A stretch of DNA of 64,000 bases, taken from contig OY755039.1 in NCBI GenBank assembly GCA_963576565.1, positions 139,437,369 to 139,501,368 on the forward strand, read 5' to 3'. The notes below the pieces were generated by a model, which was not told where the DNA came from, did not search any database, and saw only the letters and a list, made by a program, of their open reading frames with translations. Origin of the DNA: Aspidapion aeneum (taxonomy: Eukaryota; Arthropoda; Insecta; Coleoptera; Brentidae). The position numbers and the translations under genes are program-made. Each line of letters opens with the position of its first letter. The stretch's first letter is position 1. Shown here piece by piece: positions 11,580 to 21,970 of this stretch.

Positions 11580-12529
11580 TCTTGTATACGCCGGTGTTCT
11601 CAGTTCACCCTTTAAAAAGCTCGTTTATTATGTTCCGAAAATGTTTTAGAATGTTTTTTTAATTCGTAAAAAAGCGCTGTTTTTATCACGCACAACAAGG
11701 TATAAATCATTGAAATCGGTTTAGTGGTTCCCGAAACAGTATTTTCTTTAAACAGTGTTTTATCCATTATACGATTGCCTTCTCATAAAATAATTTTTAC
11801 TGAACCGATTTTAATAAAATAAAAAGCATCATGGTAAAGATCAATCAACTTTTCCCATCAGAGATTCGTTTATCCTTATCTTTCGAAAAACCTTTTATCT
11901 TTTTTAAATTTACAGAAAAGCTGTCTCTGCCGCAAACAACGAGGTAAATATTATAGAAATCGTTTAGTGGTTCCCAAAATTATAATTTTAAAAGCCTGAT
12001 TAATTTATTAAAACATTTTGTCAGTTTTTTTACCCATTCGGTATGTCCTAAAAATTTGGTCTACATATAAATTTTTAACATTAGCAAAAATGATCACTAT
12101 TGGCAAGAATCTTGAAATATGGTCAATTTTTAAGGCCGCATGGCCGCGGGCCCCTTCTCAAAAATAGAAAAAAATAAATAAATCTTAATTAAAAAAATTT
12201 TTTGTGATTTAATTATTTCCTTCGTCTATAATTTTCCAGAATTTTTCCTTATATTGCTTGCTTTTCAAAGATTATGATCAACATTTACAGCCACCTTAAA
12301 ATTTAAGATTGCGGACAGAATCATACTTGACCCTATTTTTGTCCCGCACAATGAGATACAAATTAGTAAAATCAGTGCAGTAGTTCTCAAAAAATCTATT
12401 CTTGTTTCAGCCATTGTTTTACAGATTATACGATTGCATTGCTAATCCTGTCTTCATTAATTTCATTATAAACTCATTATTACCGAACCGATCTTAGTAA
12501 AATAAAAGAAATCATGGTGAGAACTGATT
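11580..12529 (+). repeat. Roughly 300-bp repeat family, forward units
   Basis: Successive diverged units share CACAACAAGGTA, an AAATCGGT block, a GATTATACGATTGCATTGCC block and TAAATTCATTATTACTAAACC-like ends, with AAGATGGCGGAC-like junctions. The same family recurs at 13274-13950, 15241-15630 and 27957-29592 in both orientations, which suggests a foldback element built from internal repeats. It is non-coding. Confidence 0.5.
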
Positions 12530-13273
12530 TTAGCTCACACATATACTATACTATAGTAGTGTGAGCTATGGTGATCCTAATTTTTTCGAGAAAAAAAAAG
12601 TTGCTCCGATTTCAAAAATTTTTATATATCTTTGCGTTTCAGATGATTTTGAAACTTTTTTGTTGCGCCGTCTGTCTGTCCGTCCGTCTGTCTGTATGTC
12701 TGTCTCTCTGTATGTCTGTCTGTAACGACCAACGCGCATAACTCAAAAACCGCTTGGCCGATTTTAATGAAATTTGGTACCTAGGCTGGGTTTTGGGCCG
12801 AGATGGTCCCAATTAAAAATGAATAAAATCCACCGAACACAAACCAAATAAAAGGGCGGGGGTAAATTTCAAAAATTAGAGTTTATGGGAAAATATGGCG
12901 TGTGTGATATCAAACGAAAGGTAATTGAGTCTGAAGTTAAGCAAAATACATTTTAATTTATTTAAAAAAAGGGTGGGGGTATATTTCAAAAAATAGAGTT
13001 TAAGTGAAAATATGGCGTGTGTGATATCAAACGAAAGGTAATTGAGTCCGGAGTTTAACAAAATACATTTTAGTTTTTGTTTTTTTTAAGGGTGGGGGTA
13101 GATTTCAAAAATTTGAATTTAAGTCAAAACATGGCTTGTGTGGTATCAAACAAAAGGTGATTTAGTCTGGAGTTGAATAAAATATATTTTAGTTTTTAGT
13201 TATATTAGCTCACACGTACACTATAACTATAGTACCTAGTGTGAGCTTAGGGGCCCATTATATTGGCAGAGTA
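12530..13273 (-). mobile_element. Helentron/HINE-like element, copy 1
   Basis: One of four copies in the window. Read on the minus strand it starts TACTCTGCCAATATA...GGGCCCC and ends GTGTGAGCTAA, with a hairpin built from TAGCTCACAC/GTGTGAGCTA at that end and a similar hairpin (AGCTCACAC...GTGTGAGCT) just inside the start. The interior has three diverged units of about 120 bp (GGGTGGGGGTA...TGATATCAAACGAAAGGTAA) and a (TCTG)n microsatellite. Terminal hairpins, inner minisatellite and no clear target duplication fit HINE/DINE-1-like derivatives of Helentrons; the rolling-circle assignment is inference. It interrupts a unit of the 300-bp repeat family. Confidence 0.65.
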
Positions 13274-13950
13274 TTTCTTCAAAGATTATAATTGAAATTT
13301 GCCGCCATCTTAAATGTTAAGATGTCGAACAGAATTGACCATTTAAAGAGGCACGTTTATTCTTATATTCCGAAAATGTTTTAGTTTTTTTTTAGCTTAT
13401 AGAAAAGCACTACCACAGGTACAAATTAATAAAATCGGTGTGGTTGTTTTCATAAAATCTGATTTTGTTTTAACGATTGTTTTACAAATTATAGGGTTGC
13501 ATTGCCAATCCTGTCTGCAATTATTTGTTTATAAATTCAGTATAACTAATCCGATTTTAGGACGTTAGAACTTAACGAACAATTAATTCTCACCATGATT
13601 TTTTTTTATTAATAACGAATTTATAAGGACATGAATGCAGACAGGATTGGCAATGCAATCGTATAATCTGTAAAACAGTGGTTGAAAGAAAAATAGATTT
13701 TTTGAGAACCACCACACCGATTTTACTAATTTGTACCTCATTGTGTGAAGGAAAAGTAGTGCTTTTCTATAAATTAAGAAAATACTAAAGCATTTTCGGA
13801 AAATAAGAATAAACACGAAAAATCAAGTATGATTCTGTCCACCATCTTAAATTTTAAGATGACGATAAATTTTGATCATGATCTTTAAAAACCAATTAAT
13901 TCTTATTAGGTTGTTTGTTGTTTGATTGAGTAGTAATGAATTTATAAGGA
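13274..13950. repeat. 300-bp repeat family, palindromic pair of units
   Basis: A forward unit (to about 13600) is followed by an inverted unit (GACAGGATTGGCAATGCAAT near 13640), giving a head-to-head palindrome. The RTE copy on the right is inserted in the next inverted unit. Non-coding. Confidence 0.5.
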
Positions 13951-13955
13951 AATAA

Positions 13956-13960
<5 letters not shown>

Positions 13961-14001
<41 letters not shown>

Positions 14002-15239
14002 CGGTTTCACAACGTTCTACGTCTTCCGATACCCAATCTCCACTCGTTTCTGTTTGCCCATAACTCATCATCTAGGCCTCTTATTCTTATTTCACTGTCT
14101 ATTCCTTCTCTCCAGCCTCTCCTTGGCCGTCCTCGTTTTCTTCGGCCAGTTGGTTTCCATTGTAGTATTTGTTTAGGTAGTCTTTCATCATTCATTCTTT
14201 GTACATGTCCGTACCACACTAGTTGTTTTGTTCTTATATCACCCACTAAAGTACGTTCACCCACTGTTATAATTTCTCTTATTCTTTGATTTGTAACTCT
14301 TTCTCTTTTTGATTTCCCTGCTGCTCTTCTCCAATAGTCCATCTCCGTAGCGTAAAACATTTTTTCTGTTCTATCCTTGATTGGCCATACTTCTGAGCCG
14401 TATGTAATAATACTTTTTACAATGGTGTTATATATAAGCTTTTTGTTATGTTTTGATATACTTTGGTCCCAAATTATTCCATTTAATAAAGTTATTGCTT
14501 TTCTTCCTTTGCTCCTTCCTATAGCTTTGTCTAGTGTTCCGTCAGCTGTAATTTTTAGACCTAAGTATTTATACTCATCACAGGACTGAATTCGCTGCCC
14601 GGTATTTAAGATTAGATCCTGTTTCATTCCACCGATACACATATACTCTGTCTTATTGAGATTAACCTCTAGTCCCCACTTATTGTACTCTTCTATTAGT
14701 TTTCGTGTCATATATTCGAGGTCGTCATAATCCTGAGCCACTACTATCTGATCATCGGCGAAACATAAAGTATACAAGGTGGTTTCGTCCAACGGAATTC
14801 CCATGTTTTGGCATTTTCCCTTCCATACTTTAAGGACTTGTTCCAAGTATATCTTGAAGAGCGTAGGCGAGATACAGTAACCTTGTTTGAGACCTTTATT
14901 TACTTGAAAGCCTTTGGTTAGTTTTGCTTTTATTTTAACTTTTGCCTTACTATTGCGGTATAACTCTTTGATGGTCTTAATTAGTTGTACGTTTATGTTT
15001 GTGTTTTCCAACGCTTTCCAAAGTAGATTTAGTGGTATACTATCATATGCCTTCTGCAAATCGACGTAGAGCAGATGCAGCTCTTGTCCGTATTCCATTT
15101 TCTTTTCAATAACTTGGGTTATACAAAAGAGAAGATCTGAAGTCGATTTACCCGCCCTGAAACCAGCCTGTTCTTCTGCCTCCATGTCTTTATATTCGCT
15201 CTCCACTTTATTTCTTATTATTTTACCGTATATTCGTAT
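13961..15239 (-). pseudogene. RTE retrotransposon copy A, 5'-truncated
   Basis: A continuous minus-strand frame of 399 codons (15206-14007) covers the RT palm onward: EEQAGFRAGKSTSD, motif A YVDLQKAYDS, GLKQGYCISP, catalytic FADDQIVVAQD, then the C-terminal RTE domain (LVWYGHVQRMNDERLPKQ, RRKRGRPRRGW). It ends at a (TA)n tail at about 13961-13997, the simple-repeat 3' tail usual for RTE elements. The 5' side stops abruptly at about 15239. An 11-bp low-complexity duplication AATAAATAAAT flanks it (13951-13961 and 15240-15250). It is close in sequence to copy B (52.6-55.2 kb). The endonuclease and RT fingers are missing, so it is non-functional. Confidence 0.9.
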
Positions 15240-15240
15240 A

Positions 15241-15630
15241 ATAAATAAATGCAGACATGATTAGCAATGCAATCGTATAATATGCAAAATAATGGTTGAA
15301 ACCAAAATATTTTTTTTAGAACCACCAAACCGATTTTGCTAATTCGTACGTACCTTGTTGTGCGTGGCAAGAACGCAGCTTTTTTAACCATTTAAAAAAA
15401 TAATTAAAACATGTTTGCAACACAAGAGTAAACGAGCATCTTTGAAGGGTACAATTTAATTTCGTCCGCCATCTTGGATTTTGAGATGGCGGATAAAAAA
15501 ATCTATTTAGTCAAAACTCTGATTAATTCTCTGCCAAGTGCAGTTTGTCTTATTAAAATCGATTGTACAGTTTAAAAGTTAAAATGAAAAAAAATTGTCC
15601 GGTTTTTTTGCCCACCCGGTACAACTTTTA
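15241..15630 (-). repeat. End of the 300-bp repeat family element
   Basis: Inverted units continue after the RTE insertion and end with TTGTCCGGTTTTTTTGCCCA near 15593-15625. That terminus is the inverse of the one starting near 25994 (GGGTGGGCAAAAAAAAACCG) and similar to the one ending near 29590, so it probably marks an element end. Confidence 0.5.
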
Positions 15631-15811
15631 CGGCTCTTTAAAATGCTTAAAATTACACAGAAAAAAAACCTTCATTTTTAATTTTTTTTAAAACGTCACA
15701 AAACATCGTAAAACCCGTGAACGTAGAACTGGATTGAAGTTTTCAAATGTGTTCTTAGATATTGGTACTGGATCAGATTTATGGTGGTTTCTCTACTTTT
15801 GGACTGTACTG

Positions 15812-16785
15812 TACCCACATAGCACAAAAATCACATCAACGTTAAATTAACGTGAACCAAAATAACAAAGTTTTTTTTTACTTGAAAACAACTTCATACC
15901 ATGTAATATTTATTTTGTTAAATCTACATGCTTAAAGATAACTTTAAAACAAGGAGAAATCAAGCTATAAAAATGTACCAAATTCACACTTGAAAAGTCC
16001 TCCACAACATGTTCTAAAACGCCACTAGATTAAGACTTCTCAAACCTACTAACTTTCTGCGTCTTTTTTGGTCACGTTTTTTTTAATAAAAAATTTTTAA
16101 CTTAAAAGAGACGCGAAAGGAAGTTATAAAAGTTCACTAGTTTAAGACTACAACACTTCAAGACAATTTTAAAGATGGCGCTCAAGGCAAGACAAAATTA
16201 GGGTCACTGCATGTGGTCGCCAGGCTTCCAGGATGTAGTGACCTTAGACAAAATATCTATTTATCTATCTATATATATTATGTTTTTTTTAAAAGCTAAA
16301 CAAGATTTTTTAACAGTAAACTCTTCCACAGAATATTAATGTGTCTTTATCAGGTTAATTATAGATGTAACTTGTAATGTAAGGTCCTTGGAGTTTAGAG
16401 GCCAAAGCACTGCCTGATAGATTTCTTCAAAGTGAAAAATCCCGACAATAGGTGGCGCTGCTGCTAGTAAAATCTCAAAAATATTCGGTAGAAAAGTCAT
16501 GCAAGTCGCGTTTTAAAATCCGTGTAGAAAAGGCGTGAATCTAATGTGATTTTAACGTTGATAAAAATCACTTAAAAATAACGTAAAAACATTGCTGTTT
16601 TAATTTGATAATGGCGTTATTACAACGCAGTTTTTAGCAACGTTATTTTTTATAACGTTTATGAAACCTATTAAGCTTGTTTTCATATATGAAATAAACG
16701 TCTTTTTCTAGCAGCTTTTAAAATCGACGTTTTTTTTTCTCTTGCCTTTTTTACGTGTTAAACACGTGATTGTGCTATTTGGGTA
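15812..16785. mobile_element. MITE-like element with TACCCA...AGCACAA ends
   Basis: The left end TACCCACATAGCACAAAAAT and the inverted right end (TACCCAAATAGCACAATCAC read backwards from 16785) bracket 974 bp without long frames. The interior has repeated AACGTT-type motifs and carries the 48-bp hAT remnant. No clear target duplication is visible. A related terminus (GTGCTGTCTGGGTA) occurs at about 33109-33121. Confidence 0.5.
16199..16246. mobile_element. 48-bp hAT remnant, essentially two TIRs only
   Basis: TAGGGTCACTGCAT at the left and ATGTAGTGACCTTA at the right are inverted ends, separated by 20 bp that match the inner end of the 3.2-kb element at 32059-35254. Perfect 8-bp duplications GACAAAAT flank it (16191-16198 and 16247-16254), the length made by hAT transposases. 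Confidence 0.85.
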
Positions 16786-17354
16786 AAGGATTAAACCATT
16801 TAAAACAGGTGTGTGCGGCACCTTGTTGCAAACAATTGTCTAAAATTTTTAGTGCTAATATTATTTTGAAAAATGTATTGGTACGTTTCAAAGATATTGG
16901 CGTTTAAAAACTGTAAAAGGTTTTGTTCAAACGCAAATATCTTAAAAACAATTTTTTAAATTTTCTCATATATATTGTCCTAACTAACTCACCCGCTTAT
17001 AATTTTAAATATATTTTTTTCAAAAATTGCTTGATAAAAAAAAGTTATTGAAGGATGCTTGCAACAGAGGTAATCTCAATAATATTTACACCCATCCTAG
17101 TATATTTAGTATGCAAGTCAGCGAACACTTTCCGTCCTTTTTTGGCTCACGCGCGTGATGACACTCCTGCCGGGCACAAAGAGGATACTCCTGCCTAGCG
17201 GCAGGAACGTAACTGCCTAAAAGGGGGAGAGTTAAATACATAGGGACCTTTCGGCTTCCTTTCCGACAGAAACCTACAGGGTGGATTTCAAAATAATGCA
17301 GTTATTCTCCTTAAACAAAATAGACCTTAATGTCGATGCCTTAAAATACGTAAC

Positions 17355-17445
17355 GCATAAGGGGGGGGGGTCAGACGTCACGGTATGCAGCGTTACAGGG
17401 GGTGGGGGGGGGTGTTCTGTGACGCGTTACGTAACATCTTTTACC
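17355..17445. repeat. G-tract element bounded by GTTACG-type arms, copy 1
   Basis: ATACGTAACGC, runs of 12 and 8 G separated by GTTACAGGGGGTG-like sequence, then GCGTTACGTAAC. The ends are inverted. A second copy lies at 20180-20310. The G runs could form quadruplexes on the plus strand. Function unknown. Confidence 0.5.
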
Positions 17446-17529
17446 TACAAGAAAAGTTAATATTTTTGGTAAAAAGTTTTTTTTTAATATAAAAACTAAT
17501 ATAAAACAGCGCATTTTAAAATCAACAGT

Positions 17530-18500
17530 TTGAAAAACCTTTTTAAAACGTCTACTTTCGACTTAGGGGATATTTTAAAAACGTACGTAAAGGAACCCCA
17601 ATGTCCAAATGTCTATGGAACGTTTTTGTGGGTCTTTTTTACATTTTTAAAACGTCCCCACAGAACATTTTTAAGACGTTTTAAAAACGTTTTTCGGACG
17701 TTTGCTTTTAGAAAAGTACTAGGGACGTTGAAAAAATGTACCTGGGACAATTTAAAAACGTTCGGGGGACGTTTTAATATTGTTCCGGGGACATATTAAA
17801 ATAACGTCCATTTTTTACCTAAGGGACGTTTTAAAAACGTACGTCTAGGACTTCAATATCCGAAAAAGGTCCGTGGTGCATTTTTGATGATGATGATGAC
17901 GTTTGTAAAACCTCCCTACAGAATGTTTTACGGACAAATTTGATTTTTTATGCAAACAAAAATTTCGGACTTCCATTGTCTTTATTTATTTTAAACACGA
18001 CTTGGTTATAGGTTGGTTAGTACTCTGATAAAAATATGTGCGCCATTGGGAGCGCGCATTTGTTCGCGCGCAAATGACCCACGCACTATTGACCCAGAGC
18101 TTTTAAAAACATCCTAAATTACGTATTTTTAAGATACTTAAAAGTTAGGACCCTAGAAAAGACCTAAAAATTAGGTTTTAGATTTTCGCGTTATTAAATC
18201 ATTCTTTTTGGGACGTTTTAAAGACGTACTTTTTAGGTACGCAAACGTTGGGGCCTTAATGGCCCACGGCACCGACTTTTTTTTTCGGTTTCTTCGCCTA
18301 AAGAATACCATATTTCGTAAAATTTCGTTGCACCGAACTTAAAGGCAGACTTAGTCCAACGCTTTATTGGTAAGTTTTGAAAATAGACCAAATTGGACGT
18401 TTGTGAAACGTTCTGTTTTGAACTCTTTTAAAACGTACTTTTTCGGTATGGGGACGTTGGGACCTAAAGGGACCTAAAAAGTACGTCCCTTGGACGTCAG
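17530..18500. repeat. ACGT-rich minisatellite-like region
   Basis: Dozens of irregular GACGTTTTAAAAACGT-type motifs occur across the segment. A Penelope-end fragment interrupts it. The 89-codon open frame at 17530-17799 is a by-product of the repeats. No coding role is supported. Confidence 0.5.
17959..18020 (-). mobile_element. Terminal fragment of the Penelope-like element
   Basis: CGGACTTCCATTGTCTTTAT and the following bases match the ends of the 6309-7483 insertion. The hammerhead-like tail is further degraded here (ACCAAGTC in place of CCGAAACGTC on the minus strand). It is a short dead relic. Confidence 0.65.
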
Positions 18501-18742
18501 ATGTTACTAGCCATAGCGCGTATCAAAACAGAATTTGTTCAAATAGCGCTTATCAAAATCCCCTGTGTTTTAAATGGCGTCTATCAGATAAGTGCATGTT
18601 CAATCCATTATATCCTATGACCCAGGGAGGCTAGGCTTAAGAACACCGGGAGGTTTAAGGGTTTTATTTTGCTAATAATTTCTAAGGGGGGGGGGCATGA
18701 ACCATATGGCTCCCCCTCTAAGACTGCCGGTATATCAAATGG

Positions 18743-19225
18743 TATGGGACAATTCGCCGCGGCCGATAAATAAAATTTTTGTTTAATTTTTATTTTAATT
18801 TAACTTATGGTTTCCTAAATCATAGCTTTTCTTTCCTCTTGTTGGGAGATCAAAATCTGTGTTAAACCTAACAGTGGTCGATTCCTAACCGGTGTGTAGA
18901 CCACCATTTTGTAAAAAAAATGTCCACATAAAAATGTTTTCGAAATAAAAATATTTTTTCAAAAAGTAGTTTTCAAAAAACTAATTTATCAAAAAACAAA
19001 AAAAAATTACAAAAAATTATTTTTAAAAATAATATTTTTTAATAAAGTAGCTTTTCCATAAACTAATTATTTATAAAAAAAACTAAAAAAAATTTGTTTA
19101 GATTCATATTTAATTTAAAAAAAAAAAATTTTTAATTATTTTTCAAAAATATGTTTTTACACCAAATAAAAGAAATTGCAATCTTAAACTTCGTCGGCGG
19201 CCGGCGTATTGTCCCCGCGGTTAAT
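18743..19225. mobile_element. Foldback MITE with GGACAATTCGCCGC ends, copy 1
   Basis: The left end GGGACAATTCGCCGCGG is inverted at about 19200 (GCCGGCGTATTGTCCCCGCGG). The interior shares TTGTTGGGAGATCAAAATCT and an AT-rich block with the copy at 29618-30075. Non-coding. Confidence 0.55.
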
Positions 19226-19386
19226 TTTCCCATTTCCATATCAAAATGGGGTTATGTATTTTAAAAATCAAACAAGTTTCGTGGCTAATCGGGCAAAAAG
19301 GAGTTTTTTGTTTCCCTTATATTTTTCCGTGGGTAGCCCGAAAGCTTAACCTCACGGGGGTCCAAGATCTAATGGACACCTAATAA

Positions 19387-19432
19387 GTGTTGACAGTTAA
19401 CCGTTTCGTCCTTATGGGACTCCTCAGAACAC
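19387..19432 (-). ncRNA. Type I hammerhead ribozyme, minus strand
   Basis: Reverse complement of the motif at 19805-19850: stem I GTGTT/AACAC, core CTGAGGA, stem II GTCC/GGAC with loop CATAA, GAA, a four-base-pair stem III with one G-U pair, then GTC as the cleavage triplet. All core positions are canonical. Confidence 0.8.
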
Positions 19433-19804
19433 TGCTGGTCAATGTGCTACCCACGGAAAAATATAAGGGAAACAAAAAACTCCTTTTTGCCCGATTAGCC
19501 ACGAAACTTGTTTGATTTTTAAATTCACGGGTACGAAATTCCACGTTTGTTAGTATTATTTGGCTTAAAAATTCCGTTGATTGACGCTCACTGTCTTGAA
19601 GACGGGTATAGTTGTTTTCTTTTATTTGCATTCGATCTTTTCATTGATCGATATTGTATAGCAGTGTTTTCGCCTGGTTTTAGTTTTTTGTTTCTCTCGT
19701 ATCTCGGTAGATGGCGCCTCTTGCTATAGTTCGCTCACTTATTACATTTAATTAGAGACAAAACCGTCTGATTAACTTCGCAAGATTTGTCACATTGACC
19801 AGCA

Positions 19805-19850
19805 GTGTTCTGAGGAGTCCCATAAGGACGAAACGGTTAACTGTCAACAC
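19805..19850 (+). ncRNA. Type I hammerhead ribozyme, plus strand
   Basis: Stem I GTGTT (19805-19809) pairs with AACAC (19846-19850). The core CTGAGGA, stem II GTCC-CATAA-GGAC, GAA and stem III follow in order, with predicted cleavage after the C of GTC at 19845. Stem III contains one G-U pair; no core mutation is seen. Confidence 0.85.
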
Positions 19851-20179
19851 TTATTAGGTGTCCATTAGATCTTGGACCCCCGTGAGGTTAAGCTTTCAGG
19901 CTACCCACGGAAAAATATAAGGGAAACAAAAAACTCCTTTTTGCCCGATTAGCCACGAAACTTGTTTGATTTTTAAATTCACGGGTACGAAATTCCACGT
20001 TTGTTATGTATTTTGTTACGCGCTATATTACGATAAAGAGATTTTTCTCAATTGCTAAAATTAAAAATAAAGAACGCTTTTTCACCCCCTGCCTTTTTAC
20101 ATAGTCTACCTAGAAAACATTTGTTAAATAAACATAAAAAATATTTTATGTCTTTGAAAAATAAAAATATATAAATTAG

Positions 20180-20310
20180 GGGGGGGGGCTGATAGCAAAC
20201 GTTACGTAATTTTCTAGGGGGGATCAGTGGTTTCGTTACAGGTGCGTTACAGGGGGGTGGGGGGTGTCAAAATTTCGGAATTTACGCGTTACGTAATTTA
20301 AGGACAGGCC
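20180..20310. repeat. G-tract element bounded by GTTACG-type arms, copy 2
   Basis: AACGTTACGTAAT, G runs around GCGTTACAGGGGGGTGGGGG, then CGCGTTACGTAATTT. Same plan as 17355-17445. It lies between the hammerhead element and the palindrome array. Non-coding. Confidence 0.5.
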
Positions 20311-20392
20311 CTTAAAGCGAAGTCGTTTATTCTTCCTCCAAATCTGTTACAAAATTTTACATCCGGTGTTATCAAAAGGATTTTTCCTACTT

Positions 20393-20483
20393 GCGTGCGT
20401 AAAAGTGCACTTTTACGCACGCATTTGCGTGCGGAAAGTTGAACTTTCCGCACGCCGTGCGTAAAAAATACTTTTACGCACGC
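20393..20483. repeat. Three tandem palindromes downstream of the tyrosine recombinase gene
   Basis: The first (20393-20422) is a perfect 30-bp palindrome with arm GCGTGCGTAAAA and centre GTGCAC. The second (20427-20455) has arms GCGTGCGGAAAGTT around one base. The third (20456-20482) has arms CGTGCGTAAAA around five bases. Arm length and small centre resemble tyrosine-recombinase core sites; they could equally be RNA hairpins or cruciforms. The same arm sequences recur on the other side of the gene. Confidence 0.75.
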
Positions 20484-20519
20484 TTTGCATATTAAAGTAA
20501 ATTTAGATTTTTTTTTGTT

Positions 20520-21779
20520 TTATATTTTTATTTGTAACGGAAACAGTGAACAAAAACTAAAAACTACTCGAAAAATTAAAAAAGTGTAACGCATAATGTG
20601 AAAATTAAACGTGCAATGCGTCGCATTTTGTAATGTTAATGCTGACGCCGCCACTTTTGTTAGGTTTTCAGATTGTATCGATGTATTAGTCGTCGTCATT
20701 GATGGAAACACTGTCGTTGCTTCTGCATTCGTGCTTCTTTGCACTGATGTGGATCGAAGTGCTATGGTGGATGGTAGTTCTGAGGTGGAGGGTAGTACTG
20801 AGGTGGATGGTTGGCGTTCTCCTGTCTCCTGATTTGTGTCACTTTTTTTCTGCAAAATTTGCGTTGCAATTTTTTTCTTGTTTTCCTCGGATTCTTCCAC
20901 ATAGGATTCGGCTACTGACGCACTCTTCCACCCACCATGTCGCTTCAAATTGGTTATATTTGCTCCGGCATTGGCCAACATTGTGGCAGAAGATCGTCGG
21001 AAACAATGGCACGTATAAGTTTCCGGATTTGGCAGCTTAAGAAACCCGGCGATGTTACCGGGGATCTTGCCAAATGTGTTTATACCAACCACTTGCTTCG
21101 AGCATTTACCGGTATGGTAGGAAACAAAGAACGGTTGGTGCGGTGTGTCAGGTGGTCGCAAATTTTTGTATTTTTTGTAGATGTTGATATAGCTTATATC
21201 GTCTTTGTTGGGATCGCAGACCACAAAACTCCTTGAAGTATGGTTCTTAGTGTTTGAAATTGTTACCACCAGGATGTCGCCTTTCTCTTTGATGTCGGAT
21301 ACTTGTAAATTCGCTAACTCCGCTCTTCGGCAGGCTCCTGCAATGCCGAATATTGTGGCCACCTTGTTCATTAAATAAATATCATCGGGAGCGTCTTTTA
21401 AAAATTTATCGGTCTCATTTTTTTGCAGTACTTGAGACTTTTTTGGTTTAAAACCGACATTTTTTCGTTTAATAAATGATATTAAGTTATAATATCGCCC
21501 AATATCTATATTTTTTCGTAGTCTTATACACAGTTTAAGCATTGAAAATTTTGACCATAACGTGCTAGGCACGAAACTCTTTGACAAATAAGAAAAATAG
21601 GCCAAAAATACCTCTTCTTTTAGCGATGAAGTGTTTTTTGCTTTTAACCAATCTTCAAAAGCGTGGTACTCTTTTTCGTATCTCGGACGGGACTTTTCTG
21701 GAACTAATTCCTCCCTCGCCGATGCTGCGTCATTCAAAATACTGTCTGGAAGTTCAATATCGCTGTCGTCGAAATCCAT
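20520..21779 (-). CDS. Crypton-like tyrosine recombinase
   Basis: This is an uninterrupted minus-strand frame. The likely start is the ATG at 21779 (419 residues, opening MDFDDSDIELPDSILND); an in-frame ATG at 21857 adds 26 atypical residues. Numbering from 21779, an N-terminal SAM-like core-binding region (about 25-115) precedes the catalytic domain with R151 (GACRRAEL), K178 (SNTKNHTS), H258-R261 (CHCFRRSS), H281 (KRHGGW) and the nucleophile Y293 (ESYVEES), a complete R-K-H-R-H-Y set. A Ser/Thr-rich tail follows. Such proteins cut and rejoin DNA through a 3'-phosphotyrosine, and insect relatives are Crypton transposons or domesticated Crypton-derived genes. Related palindrome clusters flank it on both sides. 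No intron or frameshift is seen, so it may be functional. Choice between active Crypton and domesticated gene is open. Confidence 0.85.
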   Translation of the reverse strand: MDFDDSDIELPDSILNDAASAREELVPEKSRPRYEKEYHAFEDWLKAKNTSSLKEEVFLAYFSYLSKSFVPSTLWSKFSMLKLCIRLRKNIDIGRYYNLISFIKRKNVGFKPKKSQVLQKNETDKFLKDAPDDIYLMNKVATIFGIAGACRRAELANLQVSDIKEKGDILVVTISNTKNHTSRSFVVCDPNKDDISYINIYKKYKNLRPPDTPHQPFFVSYHTGKCSKQVVGINTFGKIPGNIAGFLKLPNPETYTCHCFRRSSATMLANAGANITNLKRHGGWKSASVAESYVEESEENKKKIATQILQKKSDTNQETGERQPSTSVLPSTSELPSTIALRSTSVQRSTNAEATTVFPSMTTTNTSIQSENLTKVAASALTLQNATHCTFNFHIMRYTFLIFRVVFSFCSLFPLQIKI

Positions 21780-21970
21780 TTTAAAGAAAACTTTGTAGAT
21801 AAACCGAAAATAACGCTGAAATGACACTTGCTGCAATGTTTGTATTTTTAATCCCATAGTAACAACAATAACACAATCCGAAAAAATAGATTGTCACTAA
21901 TTAATGTCAAAATGACACCAAAATAATAGAGTGCCTGAATATCAATTTGGAATTATTTTACAAAATTTTT

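Larger units (their letters stand above)
19263..20002. mobile_element. Hammerhead-bearing retrozyme-like element with one inverted and one forward unit
   Basis: The copy consists of an inverted partial unit (19263-19447) joined head-to-head to a forward unit (19448-20002). Each part carries a hammerhead. It is flanked by a 12-bp duplication GTTATGTATTTT (19251-19262 and 20003-20014). The same unit forms the tandem array at 59920-62512. A 12-bp duplication, tandem/inverted partial copies and hammerheads point to retrotransposition of the Penelope or retrozyme type. It has no protein of its own, so the enzyme would come from elsewhere. Confidence 0.8.

Noticed and set aside
17530..17799. 89-codon plus-strand frame
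   Set aside because: Built from repeated ACGTTTT-type motifs; no protein-like features.
20611..21784. Plus-strand frames of 67-113 codons
   Set aside because: Antisense shadows of the tyrosine recombinase gene.
21779..21857. Longer start for the recombinase at 21857
   Set aside because: The extra 26 residues are aromatic-rich and unlike the acidic N-terminus starting at 21779, so the shorter start is preferred; not excluded.
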